DNA of 64,000 bases. It comes from an uncultured Verrucomicrobiota bacterium (lineage in GTDB: Bacteria; Verrucomicrobiota; Verrucomicrobiia; Limisphaerales; UBA9464). Position numbers and translations under genes: made by a program. The notes under the pieces were generated by a model, which saw only the letters and a program-made list of their open reading frames with translations, did not search any database and was not told the DNA's origin. Of this stretch, positions 44,033-51,380 are shown one piece after another; the first letter of the stretch is position 1, and each line of letters starts with the position of its first letter. The stretch is taken from contig CAIXUG010000012.1 of the NCBI GenBank assembly GCA_903922605.1, forward strand, positions 1-64,000, given 5' to 3'.

Positions 44033-45106
44033 ATGAGCACGCTTAACTTCGCCATTGTCGGCACCGGCGGTATCTCCCTGCAAAACCATCTGCCCGGCCT
44101 CGCGCTGTGCCCGGACGTCAAGGTCCACGCCCTGTGCGACTCCAATCCGGCCACGCTGGAGGCGGCCCGCCAGCAGACCGGAGCTCCGGTCGCCTCGACG
44201 AACTGGCAGGACATCGTGACCCGCGACGACGTTCACGCCGTCATCATTGCCACGCCGAATTTCCTCCACCCCGACATCGCCATCACCGCCGCAAAGCACG
44301 GCAAACACGTGCTTTGCGAGAAACCGTTGGCGCTGAATGCCGACGATGCCCAGCGGATGGCCGACGAGGCTGACAAGGCCAAGGTGCGGCACATGACGGC
44401 CTTCACCTACCAGTTCGTGCCCGCGATGCGGTATCTCAAGCACCTCATTGAGCAGGGTGAGCTGGGCCAGCCGTATCATTACCGCTGTCTGCGCCTGCAG
44501 GATTGGGGCACGCGCAATCTTGGTTGGCGTCAGGTGAAGAAGCTCGCCGGCACCGGCGAGATTGGCGACATGCTCAGCCACCGCATCAATTTCGCCCACC
44601 ACTTGGTCGGTCCGATGAAGCGGCTCGTGGCGAACCTGAAGAACCACACCCCCCTGCGCGATGGCGCGCCGAACGACACCGACGACTGGGTGGCGATCCT
44701 CGCCGAATTCCAGAACGGCACCACGGGGGTGCTCGAAAGCTCGAAGCTGGCCAGCGGCCACAACGAATCCTGGCGCAGCCTCGACTACGTGGAGCTGAAC
44801 GGCAGCGCCGGCACCTTCCAGTTCACGACCGGCAAGTGGAACGAGCTGCAACACGGCAAGTCGGGCGGTCCTGGCCTCAAGCCGCTGATGGTGCCCCCGG
44901 AATTCTGGGTCTGGCCTGGTAGCCCGCGCGATCCCGGAGTTGGAGATCCGCTGGTCAGCTTCCGCTACGACCAGGCCATCGAATTCGTCAACGCCATCCG
45001 CGAGCAGCGCTCCTGTGCGATCACCTTTCACGATGGCGCCAAGACGCAGCGCGTGATGGACGCGGCAGTGAAGTCAGCAGGGTGCGGGCAGTGGGTGGAT
45101 TTGTGA
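44033..45106 (+). CDS. Gfo/Idh/MocA family oxidoreductase
   Basis: 357 residues from the ATG at 44033. Classic N-terminal Rossmann fold with NFAIVGTGGISLQNHLPGL, then VIIATPNFLHPDIAI, HGKHVLCEKPLALNADDA (the EKP motif) and MTAFTYQFVPAMRYLKHLI. The C-terminal domain includes GEIGDMLSHRINFAHHLVG, with conserved His residues near the active site, and ends VMDAAVKSAGCGQWVDL. Unlike the copy at 24806 it keeps a normal glycine loop. It is likely an NAD(P)-dependent sugar or polyol oxidoreductase. Substrate unknown. Its stop overlaps a possible small membrane protein gene. Confidence 0.93.
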   Translation: MSTLNFAIVGTGGISLQNHLPGLALCPDVKVHALCDSNPATLEAARQQTGAPVASTNWQDIVTRDDVHAVIIATPNFLHPDIAITAAKHGKHVLCEKPLALNADDAQRMADEADKAKVRHMTAFTYQFVPAMRYLKHLIEQGELGQPYHYRCLRLQDWGTRNLGWRQVKKLAGTGEIGDMLSHRINFAHHLVGPMKRLVANLKNHTPLRDGAPNDTDDWVAILAEFQNGTTGVLESSKLASGHNESWRSLDYVELNGSAGTFQFTTGKWNELQHGKSGGPGLKPLMVPPEFWVWPGSPRDPGVGDPLVSFRYDQAIEFVNAIREQRSCAITFHDGAKTQRVMDAAVKSAGCGQWVDL

Positions 45107-45426
45107 GACGCGTTCCAATCCCGGGCGACCCAACGGCCGCCGCCCGACTTCAGCGCAAAAGTATCTTGGAGGCTCCGCTCGAGTGGCTTTCGCCGCTGGC
45201 CCTCCTGTTCGTTTATTTCGCAGCCTATTTCCTATCCACCGAGGTGTTTCACGGGCGACTCGGCAGCACCACTTACCGGATACGTCTCTTCCGATGTGAA
45301 TGGCACCAGCGCATTTTCGCTCCACTTTTGGTGATCGAGGAGAAGGTCAGACCGGCCGAACCCCAGTTTTCCGGTCAAGTTCACAGTGGGGTTTCCCTTC
45401 CACCGCCTGAAGAGGATGGTCGTTGA
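45103..45426 (+). CDS. Possible small membrane protein
   Basis: About 107 residues from a GTG that overlaps the oxidoreductase stop (GTGA). One hydrophobic stretch (LEWLSPLALLFVYFAAYFLS) near residues 27-46 is followed by TTYRIRLFRCEWHQRIFAPLL and a Pro-rich end. Codon composition is less GC-biased at third positions than in the neighbours. No family recognised. It may be a real gene because of the coupling and the composed membrane segment, but random openness is possible. Confidence 0.45.
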   Translation: MRRVPIPGDPTAAARLQRKSILEAPLEWLSPLALLFVYFAAYFLSTEVFHGRLGSTTYRIRLFRCEWHQRIFAPLLVIEEKVRPAEPQFSGQVHSGVSLPPPEEDGR

Positions 45427-45701
45427 GTGCAGGGCACGCCACCTGCGCATTGCGTGCATCGTGCCTTCGCTGTTCATCCGTCCCCTTCGTCGGAAAAATA
45501 CCTGTTGCCCGGCGGCGATGGGTTTGCGAGGTTTCACGTCCCTTTCGGCAGGTGCTGCGAGGGGAAACGGCCTGTAAACGTTCCTGTCGCGTCGGCGGCG
45601 GGCGGCCACAACAACATCAAATCGAATCCGGTTTTTCCGCCGGATGGCGTCCGGGCAATGTTCCCGAGCCACGCCGCAACCATTGGAAACGCAAACCAGT
45701 C
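45427..45701 (+). promoter_or_regulatory. rpsB upstream leader region
   Basis: 275 bases without a gene before rpsB. The rpsB frame is open upstream to 45423, but those residues are not ribosomal. The region presumably holds the promoter and 5' leader of the rpsB-tsf operon; in several bacteria this leader mediates S2 autoregulation. No specific box or conserved leader motif was identified. Confidence 0.35.
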
Positions 45702-46475
45702 ATGATTAGCATCGGCATCAAGGAACTTTTGGACGCAGGCGTCCATTTCGGCCACCAGACCCGTCGTTGGAATCCCAAGATGAAGCAGTTCATCTTCGAG
45801 GCCCGCAACGGCATCCACGTCATCGACCTCAGCAAGACGCTGCCCCAGATCGAGGCCGCCTGCGAGTTTCTCGCCCAGGCCGTTTCCAAGGGCGGACAGG
45901 TCCTTTTCGTCGGCACCAAGAAGCAGGCGCAGGAAGCGGTGAAGGAAGCCGCCAAGGCCTGCAGCCAGATGCATGTCACCGAGCGCTGGCTCGGCGGCAC
46001 GCTGACCAATCTCAAGACCGTCAAGCGCTCCATGAAGCGCATGAAGGACATCGAGAAGATGGAGACCGACGGCTCCATCAACGACTACGTCAAGCAGGAG
46101 CAGTCGATGATCCGCCGCGAGCACGCCCGGCTCTTCAAGAATCTCGACGGTCTCCGCACCCTCGACACCATTCCTGATGTGATGTTCGTGATCGACGTCA
46201 AGCGCGAGCACAACGCCGTCGCCGAGGCCCGCCGCCTCAAGATCCCGATCGTCGCGATCGTGGACACCAACGCGGATCCCGATCTCGTGGATTACCCGAT
46301 CGTCGGCAACGACGACGCCATCCGCTCCGTCAAGCTGCTGCTGGGTGCCGTTTCCGAGGCCATCATCAAGGCCAAGTCCGAGGCGGATGCCCGCAAGTCC
46401 CGCAAGGTGAATGCCCCTGAGGCGGCTCCCGCGCCCGTCGCGGATGCAGGTCTCGTCGCCGCGCTGAACGCCTGA
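45702..46475 (+). CDS. rpsB: 30S ribosomal protein S2
   Basis: 257 residues from the ATG at 45702. S2 landmarks: IKELLDAGVHFGHQTRRWNPKMKQFIF in the first 30 residues (LLDAGVHFGHQTRRWNPKM), IHVIDLSKT, GGQVLFVGTKKQAQEAV, RWLGGTLTNLKTVKRS, LDTIPDVMFVIDVKREHNAV, RLKIPIVAIVDTNADPDLVDYPIVGNDDAI (VAIVDTNADPDLVDYPIVGN). S2 is assembled late on the small subunit and is needed with S1 for translation initiation. The Ala-rich C-terminal tail is usual. It is followed by a hairpin and then tsf, the standard order. Confidence 0.98.
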   Translation: MISIGIKELLDAGVHFGHQTRRWNPKMKQFIFEARNGIHVIDLSKTLPQIEAACEFLAQAVSKGGQVLFVGTKKQAQEAVKEAAKACSQMHVTERWLGGTLTNLKTVKRSMKRMKDIEKMETDGSINDYVKQEQSMIRREHARLFKNLDGLRTLDTIPDVMFVIDVKREHNAVAEARRLKIPIVAIVDTNADPDLVDYPIVGNDDAIRSVKLLLGAVSEAIIKAKSEADARKSRKVNAPEAAPAPVADAGLVAALNA

Positions 46476-46490
46476 GTCCAGTTTCACATC

Positions 46491-46530
46491 AGGCGTCGGC
46501 GGCCTTTTCCGGCTGCCGACGCCTTTTGTT
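46491..46530 (+). terminator. Terminator or attenuator between rpsB and tsf
   Basis: Perfect 10-bp stem AGGCGTCGGC (46491-46500) and GCCGACGCCT (46515-46524), then TTTGTTT. As it lies inside the rpsB-tsf operon, it may act by partial termination, lowering tsf relative to rpsB. Confidence 0.8.
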
Positions 46531-46565
46531 TCTCCCCTTAGTTATCCAATCCTTATTTTTTCATC

Positions 46566-47408
46566 ATGGCTGATATCACTCCCGCCCTTGTCGGCAAGCT
46601 CCGTGAAATGACCAACGCCGGCCTCATGGCCTGCAAGAACGCCCTCGTCGAATCCGCCGGCGACCTCGATGGCGCCGTGGACATCCTGCGCAAGAAGGGT
46701 GCCGCCAGTGCCGCCAAGAAGGCGGACCGCGAAGCGAAGGAAGGGCTCATCGCCCAGGCCGTCCTGCCCGGTGCCAAGGTTGGCGTGCTGCTCGAGGTGA
46801 ACTGCGAGACCGACTTCGTCGCCCGCAACGAAGGCTTCCGCGCCACCTGTGACGAGCTGGCCAAGCGGATTGCCACCACCCCGGGCGTTGACCTGGAGAC
46901 CGACCGCGTCGCGCTGGTGGCGAAAATCGGCGAGAACATCCAGATCCGCCGCCACGCGCGCCTCGAGGTGCAGGGCAGCGGCCTGGTGGCCGCCTACATC
47001 CACCAGGGCGCCAAGGTCGGTGTGCTCGTCGAGGTCGGCGCCGGCAAGGATGCCACCGTCAGCACCGAGGAGTTCAAGCAGCTCGTCCGTGACATCACGC
47101 TCCAGATTGCCGCCGCCATCCCGACGGCCGTCAGCCGCGAGCAGGTGCCGGCCGAGCTTATCCAGAAGGAGCGCGAAATCGCTGCACAGTCCGACGCGCT
47201 CAAGGGCAAGCCGGCCGCCGCGATGGAGAACATCCTCAAGGGCAAGCTGGAGAAGTTCTACCAGACCATCTGCCTCCTGGAGCAGGGCTTCGTGAAGAAC
47301 CCCGACCTCACGGTGAAGGCGCACGTCGCCAGCGTCGGCAAGGCGCTCGGTGACGAGATCGTCGTCCGCCGCTTCCTCCGCTTCCAGGTGGGCGAAGCCG
47401 TGGCGTAA
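46566..47408 (+). CDS. tsf: Translation elongation factor Ts
   Basis: 280 residues. N-terminal UBA-like part VGKLREMTNAGLMACKNALVES, followed by GDLDGAVDILRKKGAASAAKKADREAKEGLI (as AVDILRKKGAASAAKKADRE) and NCETDFVARNEGF, the EF-Tu contact motif. Two core subdomains follow, and a C-terminal VKAHVASVGKALGDEIVVRRFLRFQVGE. EF-Ts exchanges GDP for GTP on EF-Tu. Size and order are standard. Confidence 0.98.
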   Translation: MADITPALVGKLREMTNAGLMACKNALVESAGDLDGAVDILRKKGAASAAKKADREAKEGLIAQAVLPGAKVGVLLEVNCETDFVARNEGFRATCDELAKRIATTPGVDLETDRVALVAKIGENIQIRRHARLEVQGSGLVAAYIHQGAKVGVLVEVGAGKDATVSTEEFKQLVRDITLQIAAAIPTAVSREQVPAELIQKEREIAAQSDALKGKPAAAMENILKGKLEKFYQTICLLEQGFVKNPDLTVKAHVASVGKALGDEIVVRRFLRFQVGEAVA

Positions 47409-47437
47409 GCGCCGCGCGATTTCGACACAAATCATAC

Positions 47438-47469
47438 AAAGGCGGCCTCCGGGCCGCCCTTTTTGTTTT
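47438..47469 (+). terminator. Rho-independent terminator after tsf
   Basis: AAAGGCGGCC (47438-47447) pairs with GGCCGCC(C)TTT (47452-47462), with one bulged C, and is followed by TTTTGTTTTT. It closes the rpsB-tsf transcript. Confidence 0.85.
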
Positions 47470-47545
47470 TGACGCCGGCAACTTGGCGATTGGCAATTGC
47501 GCGGCAAACCCTACCAATCATCCCGTGTCTCTCACTCCCTCAACA

Positions 47546-48109
47546 ATGCTTTCGCTGGGCACGCCCGCGCCCGGATTCCGGCTGCCCAACCCGGCGACCG
47601 AGCGGACGGTGTCGATCGGTGACTTTGCCGATGCGCCCGCCCTCGTGGTCGCGTTCCTCTGCAACCACTGCCCGCATGTGCGGCATCTCCGGGACGCCCT
47701 CGCCTATTTTGGCCGCGATTGCGAACGGCTGGGGGTCGCCTTTGTCGGCATCAATTCGAACGACGTGAGAGCTTTTCCGGCCGACGCGCCCGCCAAGATG
47801 GTGACGGAGGCCCGCAGCGCCGGCTGGACGTTTCCCTACCTTTTTGACGAGACGCAGGTGGTGGCCCGTGGGCACCAGGCCGCCTGCACGCCGGATTTCT
47901 ACCTGTTCGATGGCGACCGCCGGCTCGTCTATCGCGGGCAGTTCGACGATTCACGGCCCGGCAATGGCCGGCCCGTCACCGGCGGCGAACTGCGGCGGGC
48001 GCTCCAGGCGGTGCTCAACGGCCAGCCTGTGCCGGCGCGGCAGCTCCCCAGCATGGGCTCCAACATCAAATGGAAGCCCGGCCACGAGCCCGGCTATTTC
48101 AACCGCTGA
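47546..48109 (+). CDS. Thioredoxin-family redoxin (AhpC/TSA-like)
   Basis: 187 residues from the ATG at 47546. LGTPAPGFRLPNPATE opening, then VAFLCNHCPHVRHLRDAL with a CNHC redox pair near residue 36, VAFVGINSNDVRAFPADAP, FPYLFDETQVVARGHQAACTPDFYLFD with the cis-Pro-type TPDFYLF, and GQFDDSRPGNGRPVTG. This is a common cytosolic redoxin subfamily of unknown partner, likely reducing disulfides or peroxides. No signal peptide, so cytoplasmic. Confidence 0.92.
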   Translation: MLSLGTPAPGFRLPNPATERTVSIGDFADAPALVVAFLCNHCPHVRHLRDALAYFGRDCERLGVAFVGINSNDVRAFPADAPAKMVTEARSAGWTFPYLFDETQVVARGHQAACTPDFYLFDGDRRLVYRGQFDDSRPGNGRPVTGGELRRALQAVLNGQPVPARQLPSMGSNIKWKPGHEPGYFNR

Positions 48110-48144
48110 GCGGTCGTCCGTTTTCCGTTCCCGTTTCTTCCGGC

Positions 48145-49071
48145 ATGAACCTTCTGGGCATTGAAATCGGCGGCACCAAGCTGCAACTGGTCGCGGGCGA
48201 TGCGTCCGGGCGAATCACCGAACGGCTGCGCTTCAGCGTGGACCGGGCGAGCGGGGGCGAAGGCATCCGCCAGCGGATCGCCGAGGCGCTGCCCGCGCTC
48301 ATCCGGACGCATGCGCCCGCCGCCATCGGCGTCGGCTTCGGTGGGCCGGTGGACTGGCAGACCGGGCAGATCTGCTGCTCGCACCAGATTGCCGGCTGGC
48401 ATGACTTCGGGCTGGGCGAATGGCTGCGCTCACGGTCGGGGCTGCCGGTGTTTGTGGACAACGACGCCAATGTCGCCGCCCTCGGCGAGGCGGTTCATGG
48501 CGCGGGACGCGGCCGCAACTCGGTCTTCTGGATCAACATGGGCAGCGGCGTCGGCGGCGGGTTGGTGGCAGATGGGCGGCTCTATCACGGGGCCAAGCCT
48601 GGCGAAGCCGAGATCGGCCATCTGCGCCTGGACCGTTCGGGAACGATTCTGGAGGAGCGTTGTTCCGGCTGGGCGGTGGACCGCCGGCTGCGGACGGCCA
48701 TCGCAGCGAATCCGGCTGGCCCGCTCGCCCACTTGGCCGGGGGCGCGACTTCGGGCGAGGCCCGGTTTCTCGCGGCGGCCGTCGGCGAGGGGGATACGGC
48801 GGCGCAGGGCATACTCGCGGAGGTGGCCGATGATCTGGCTTTCGCATTGTCGCACGTGGTCCAGCTGTTTCATCCCCAGGTCATTGTCGTGGGTGGCGGC
48901 CTGTCGCTCGTGGGCGAACCGCTGCGTGCGGCCATCGCCTCGGCGCTGCCGCGCTACGTGATGGATTCGTTCCAGCCGGGGCCGGACATCCGGCTGGCGG
49001 GCCTGGGCGAGGATTCGGTCCCCATCGGGGCGCTGACCCTGGCCGCAACTCGGCTCGACGCGGGCGTCTGA
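48145..49071 (+). CDS. ROK family sugar kinase/regulator
   Basis: 308 residues from the ATG at 48145. ATPase-type motifs: LGIEIGGTKLQL, GVGFGGPVDWQTG, VFVDNDANVAALGEA with the catalytic-type Asp, INMGSGVGGGLV and KPGEAEIGHLRLD. The Cys-rich zinc loop that usually follows in ROK proteins is replaced by ILEERCSGWAVDRRL. There is no N-terminal helix-turn-helix, so an enzyme is more likely than a repressor. It lies 18 bases before the SIS isomerase gene, a pairing that suggests successive steps on one phosphosugar. Substrate unknown. Confidence 0.9.
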   Translation: MNLLGIEIGGTKLQLVAGDASGRITERLRFSVDRASGGEGIRQRIAEALPALIRTHAPAAIGVGFGGPVDWQTGQICCSHQIAGWHDFGLGEWLRSRSGLPVFVDNDANVAALGEAVHGAGRGRNSVFWINMGSGVGGGLVADGRLYHGAKPGEAEIGHLRLDRSGTILEERCSGWAVDRRLRTAIAANPAGPLAHLAGGATSGEARFLAAAVGEGDTAAQGILAEVADDLAFALSHVVQLFHPQVIVVGGGLSLVGEPLRAAIASALPRYVMDSFQPGPDIRLAGLGEDSVPIGALTLAATRLDAGV

Positions 49072-49089
49072 GCAGGGCAGCTTCCACGC

Positions 49090-49662
49090 ATGCAGCAATG
49101 GATTGCCGATTACCTGGCCGCGCAAATTCGCGCGGTCAATTCCCTCAACCCGGCCGAACTCGCGCCGCTGGTGGAAACCCTGCGTGACGCCTGGAAGCGT
49201 GACGCCCAGGTGTTCGCCATCGGCAACGGCGGCAGCGCGGCCAATGCCAGCCATTTCGCGGTCGATCTCGGCAAGGGCGCGAGCGACGTGCTTCCCCGAC
49301 GGTTCCGGGTCCTTTCACTCACGGACAACACGCCCTGGATCACGGCGCTGGGAAACGACTACCGCTACGACGAGATTTTTTCCCGGCAGCTGGCCAACTA
49401 CGCCCGCCCCGGGGATGTGCTGATCGCGGCGAGCGTCAGCGGCAACTCGCCGAACCTGGTGACAGCCTTCGAATATGCGCGTACGAAGGGCGTGAAAACC
49501 ATCGCCCTGGTCGGGGCGAAGCGTGGCCGCCTGGCCGAGCTGGGCGACCAGGTGATCGTCGTGGACGACACCCACTACGGCCGCGTAGAGGATGTCCAGA
49601 TGCATATCCTCCACATCCTGTGCTATGCTTTCTGGGAAAACCCCGCCTTGGCCGGCGCATAA
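49090..49662 (+). CDS. SIS-domain phosphosugar isomerase (GmhA-like)
   Basis: 190 residues. SIS motifs VFAIGNGGSAANASHFAVDLGKG near residues 41-63 (IGNGGSAANASHFAVDLGKG), SLTDNTPWITALGNDYRYDEIFSRQL (ALGNDYRYDEIFSRQL), GDVLIAASVSGNSPNLVTAF and a C-terminal VEDVQMHILHILCYAFWE. This corresponds to D-sedoheptulose-7-phosphate isomerase GmhA, which starts heptose synthesis for lipopolysaccharide or S-layers. Other heptose genes (hldE, gmhB) are not nearby, so a related phosphosugar substrate is possible. Cotranscription with the ROK gene is likely. Confidence 0.88.
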   Translation: MQQWIADYLAAQIRAVNSLNPAELAPLVETLRDAWKRDAQVFAIGNGGSAANASHFAVDLGKGASDVLPRRFRVLSLTDNTPWITALGNDYRYDEIFSRQLANYARPGDVLIAASVSGNSPNLVTAFEYARTKGVKTIALVGAKRGRLAELGDQVIVVDDTHYGRVEDVQMHILHILCYAFWENPALAGA

Positions 49663-49695
49663 CCGCTGCGGTTCCGTGCTCGGCGTGAGCTGTGA

Positions 49696-51336
49696 ATGCA
49701 AGACGGTATGGCCAACGTGGTGAAAACCTCTATCGCAATCCTGTTGTGGATGGTGTGGCTGCTTCCGGCCGGCGCCGCGCTCGGCATCATGCCGCCGACC
49801 GATCCCGACCCGCGGCAGGTGGAGAACCTGCGCCGGACGATGACGCTCCTGAACACGAGCACGCCGGAGCATCGCAACACGGTGCGGATACTTTTTTACG
49901 GGCAGTCGATCACCCTGCAAGACTGGTGGTTGCAGGTCGCGCAATCGATCCGTGATAACTACCCGAGTGCCAACCTGATCATCGTGAACCGCGCCATCAA
50001 CGGGCACACGGTGGACCTGCTGCTCCGCGACGCGCTGTCCGACGTGTATCCCTTCCAGCCCGACCTGATCATCTTCCAGGCCTATGGTCCGGAAGAGGCC
50101 CATGAGCAGTTCCAGCAGAACCTCCACCTGCGAACCTGCGCCGATGTCATGTGGCAGAACGACCACTATGCGAGCTGGGATGGCGAGCCCGGTGAACCGC
50201 AACCCGCCTCCACCCTGACGCCGACGAACGTGAACTGGCACAGTTTCGTTTTCATGCCCAACGCGGCGGCCCGTTACGGCGACTGCCTGGTGGATGTGCG
50301 CACGCCGTGGGAGGCCTATCTGCGTACCAACAACTTGTCCCGTAACGACCTGCTGCAGGACCAGATCCACCCCAACGCGGATGGACGGCAGTTGATGGCC
50401 AACATCATCCGCCCCTACCTGGCACCGCGTGAGGGCTTTGTTTCCCCGGACCCGTACAATTCGCAGGGCGTTCATACCTATCGTGTGGGCGATCAGATCA
50501 ACTGGCTCAACGGGGCGCTGGCGGTGCCTTTCATCGGCAGCCGGGTGGACGTCATCCTGGGTCCGGGACAGTCCATTCCCCTCACGGCGGAAATTGACGG
50601 TCAGCAGCCCTCGGCCCTGACGAACAACTGGGTGTTTACGCGCACCACGACTTTCGGCGGCTATGGCTTTCCCTCCCTGTTACGGGTGGATTCTGCCGCC
50701 AAACTGCAGGCCGAGCATTGGGAACTGACGGTGACCGCGAGTCTCGGCAGCGACGGCTTCGCCTTTGCCCTGCATGGCAGCCTGACCGGGGATGACGGTG
50801 TGGGCACGAATACCATGATCTTCCGCTCCAATTCCGGCCGGGTGGTGCTGCACCCCGAGGACTGGTCGCTGCAATTGCCTGCGCCTGGCTTCAAGGTGTC
50901 ATGGGATGTGGTTTCACTCGGCACGGACACGGTTTACGCCACCCCGCCGGCGGACGGCCAGGTCGAATCGGTCATCACGGTCGCCCAGAATCTGTCCGAC
51001 GACTTTCACCTGCTGCTGCTGAAAGCAACCGGGCCCGGAACCCCGGCCATCCGGGCGGTGCGCGTGTATTCGCCGGCGGAACGCTATGCCGCCACCTACC
51101 GGGGGCCGGTCGTGGAATTCACCTTCGGCCGCGGTGCGGTGCCCCAGCTCCAATGGCCGGCGTGGCTGCCTGGCTGGCAGCCGGAACAGCGCAGCTCCAT
51201 GGACCCCGCCGTGGAATGGACCCCGCTCCTGGGTGACCCCACGCTGGTTCAGCAAAAAATGGCCTTGGAAGTGTTCGGCGAGGCGCCCATCAGCCTTTAC
51301 CGGCTCCGGTTCGTCGGTGGCGTGGAGGGGTTGTAG
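49696..51336 (+). CDS. Secreted SGNH/GDSL-type hydrolase with C-terminal beta domains
   Basis: 546 residues; the ATG at 49708 is an alternative start. Signal peptide (TSIAILLWMVWLLPAGAAL). The SGNH fold is at ~60-245: the nucleophile block reads VRILFYGQSIT (GQS in place of GDS), followed by VNRAINGHTVDLLLRD (block II/III Asn-Gly), DLIIFQAYGPEEAHEQF and DQIHPNADGRQLMANII with the Asp-His pair. Residues ~250-545 look like beta-sandwich or binding modules. Substrates may be acetylated polysaccharides, as for many PVC secreted esterases. That is inference. Confidence 0.88.
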   Translation: MQDGMANVVKTSIAILLWMVWLLPAGAALGIMPPTDPDPRQVENLRRTMTLLNTSTPEHRNTVRILFYGQSITLQDWWLQVAQSIRDNYPSANLIIVNRAINGHTVDLLLRDALSDVYPFQPDLIIFQAYGPEEAHEQFQQNLHLRTCADVMWQNDHYASWDGEPGEPQPASTLTPTNVNWHSFVFMPNAAARYGDCLVDVRTPWEAYLRTNNLSRNDLLQDQIHPNADGRQLMANIIRPYLAPREGFVSPDPYNSQGVHTYRVGDQINWLNGALAVPFIGSRVDVILGPGQSIPLTAEIDGQQPSALTNNWVFTRTTTFGGYGFPSLLRVDSAAKLQAEHWELTVTASLGSDGFAFALHGSLTGDDGVGTNTMIFRSNSGRVVLHPEDWSLQLPAPGFKVSWDVVSLGTDTVYATPPADGQVESVITVAQNLSDDFHLLLLKATGPGTPAIRAVRVYSPAERYAATYRGPVVEFTFGRGAVPQLQWPAWLPGWQPEQRSSMDPAVEWTPLLGDPTLVQQKMALEVFGEAPISLYRLRFVGGVEGL

Positions 51337-51380
51337 GCGCTAGTGTCTCCCGGCTCAGGTGACTGAAGCCCTGTGCATCC

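Noticed and set aside
45423-45701. N-terminal extension of ribosomal protein S2
   Set aside because: The open frame continues upstream, but S2 begins at the standard position 45702 and the extra residues are unlike any S2.
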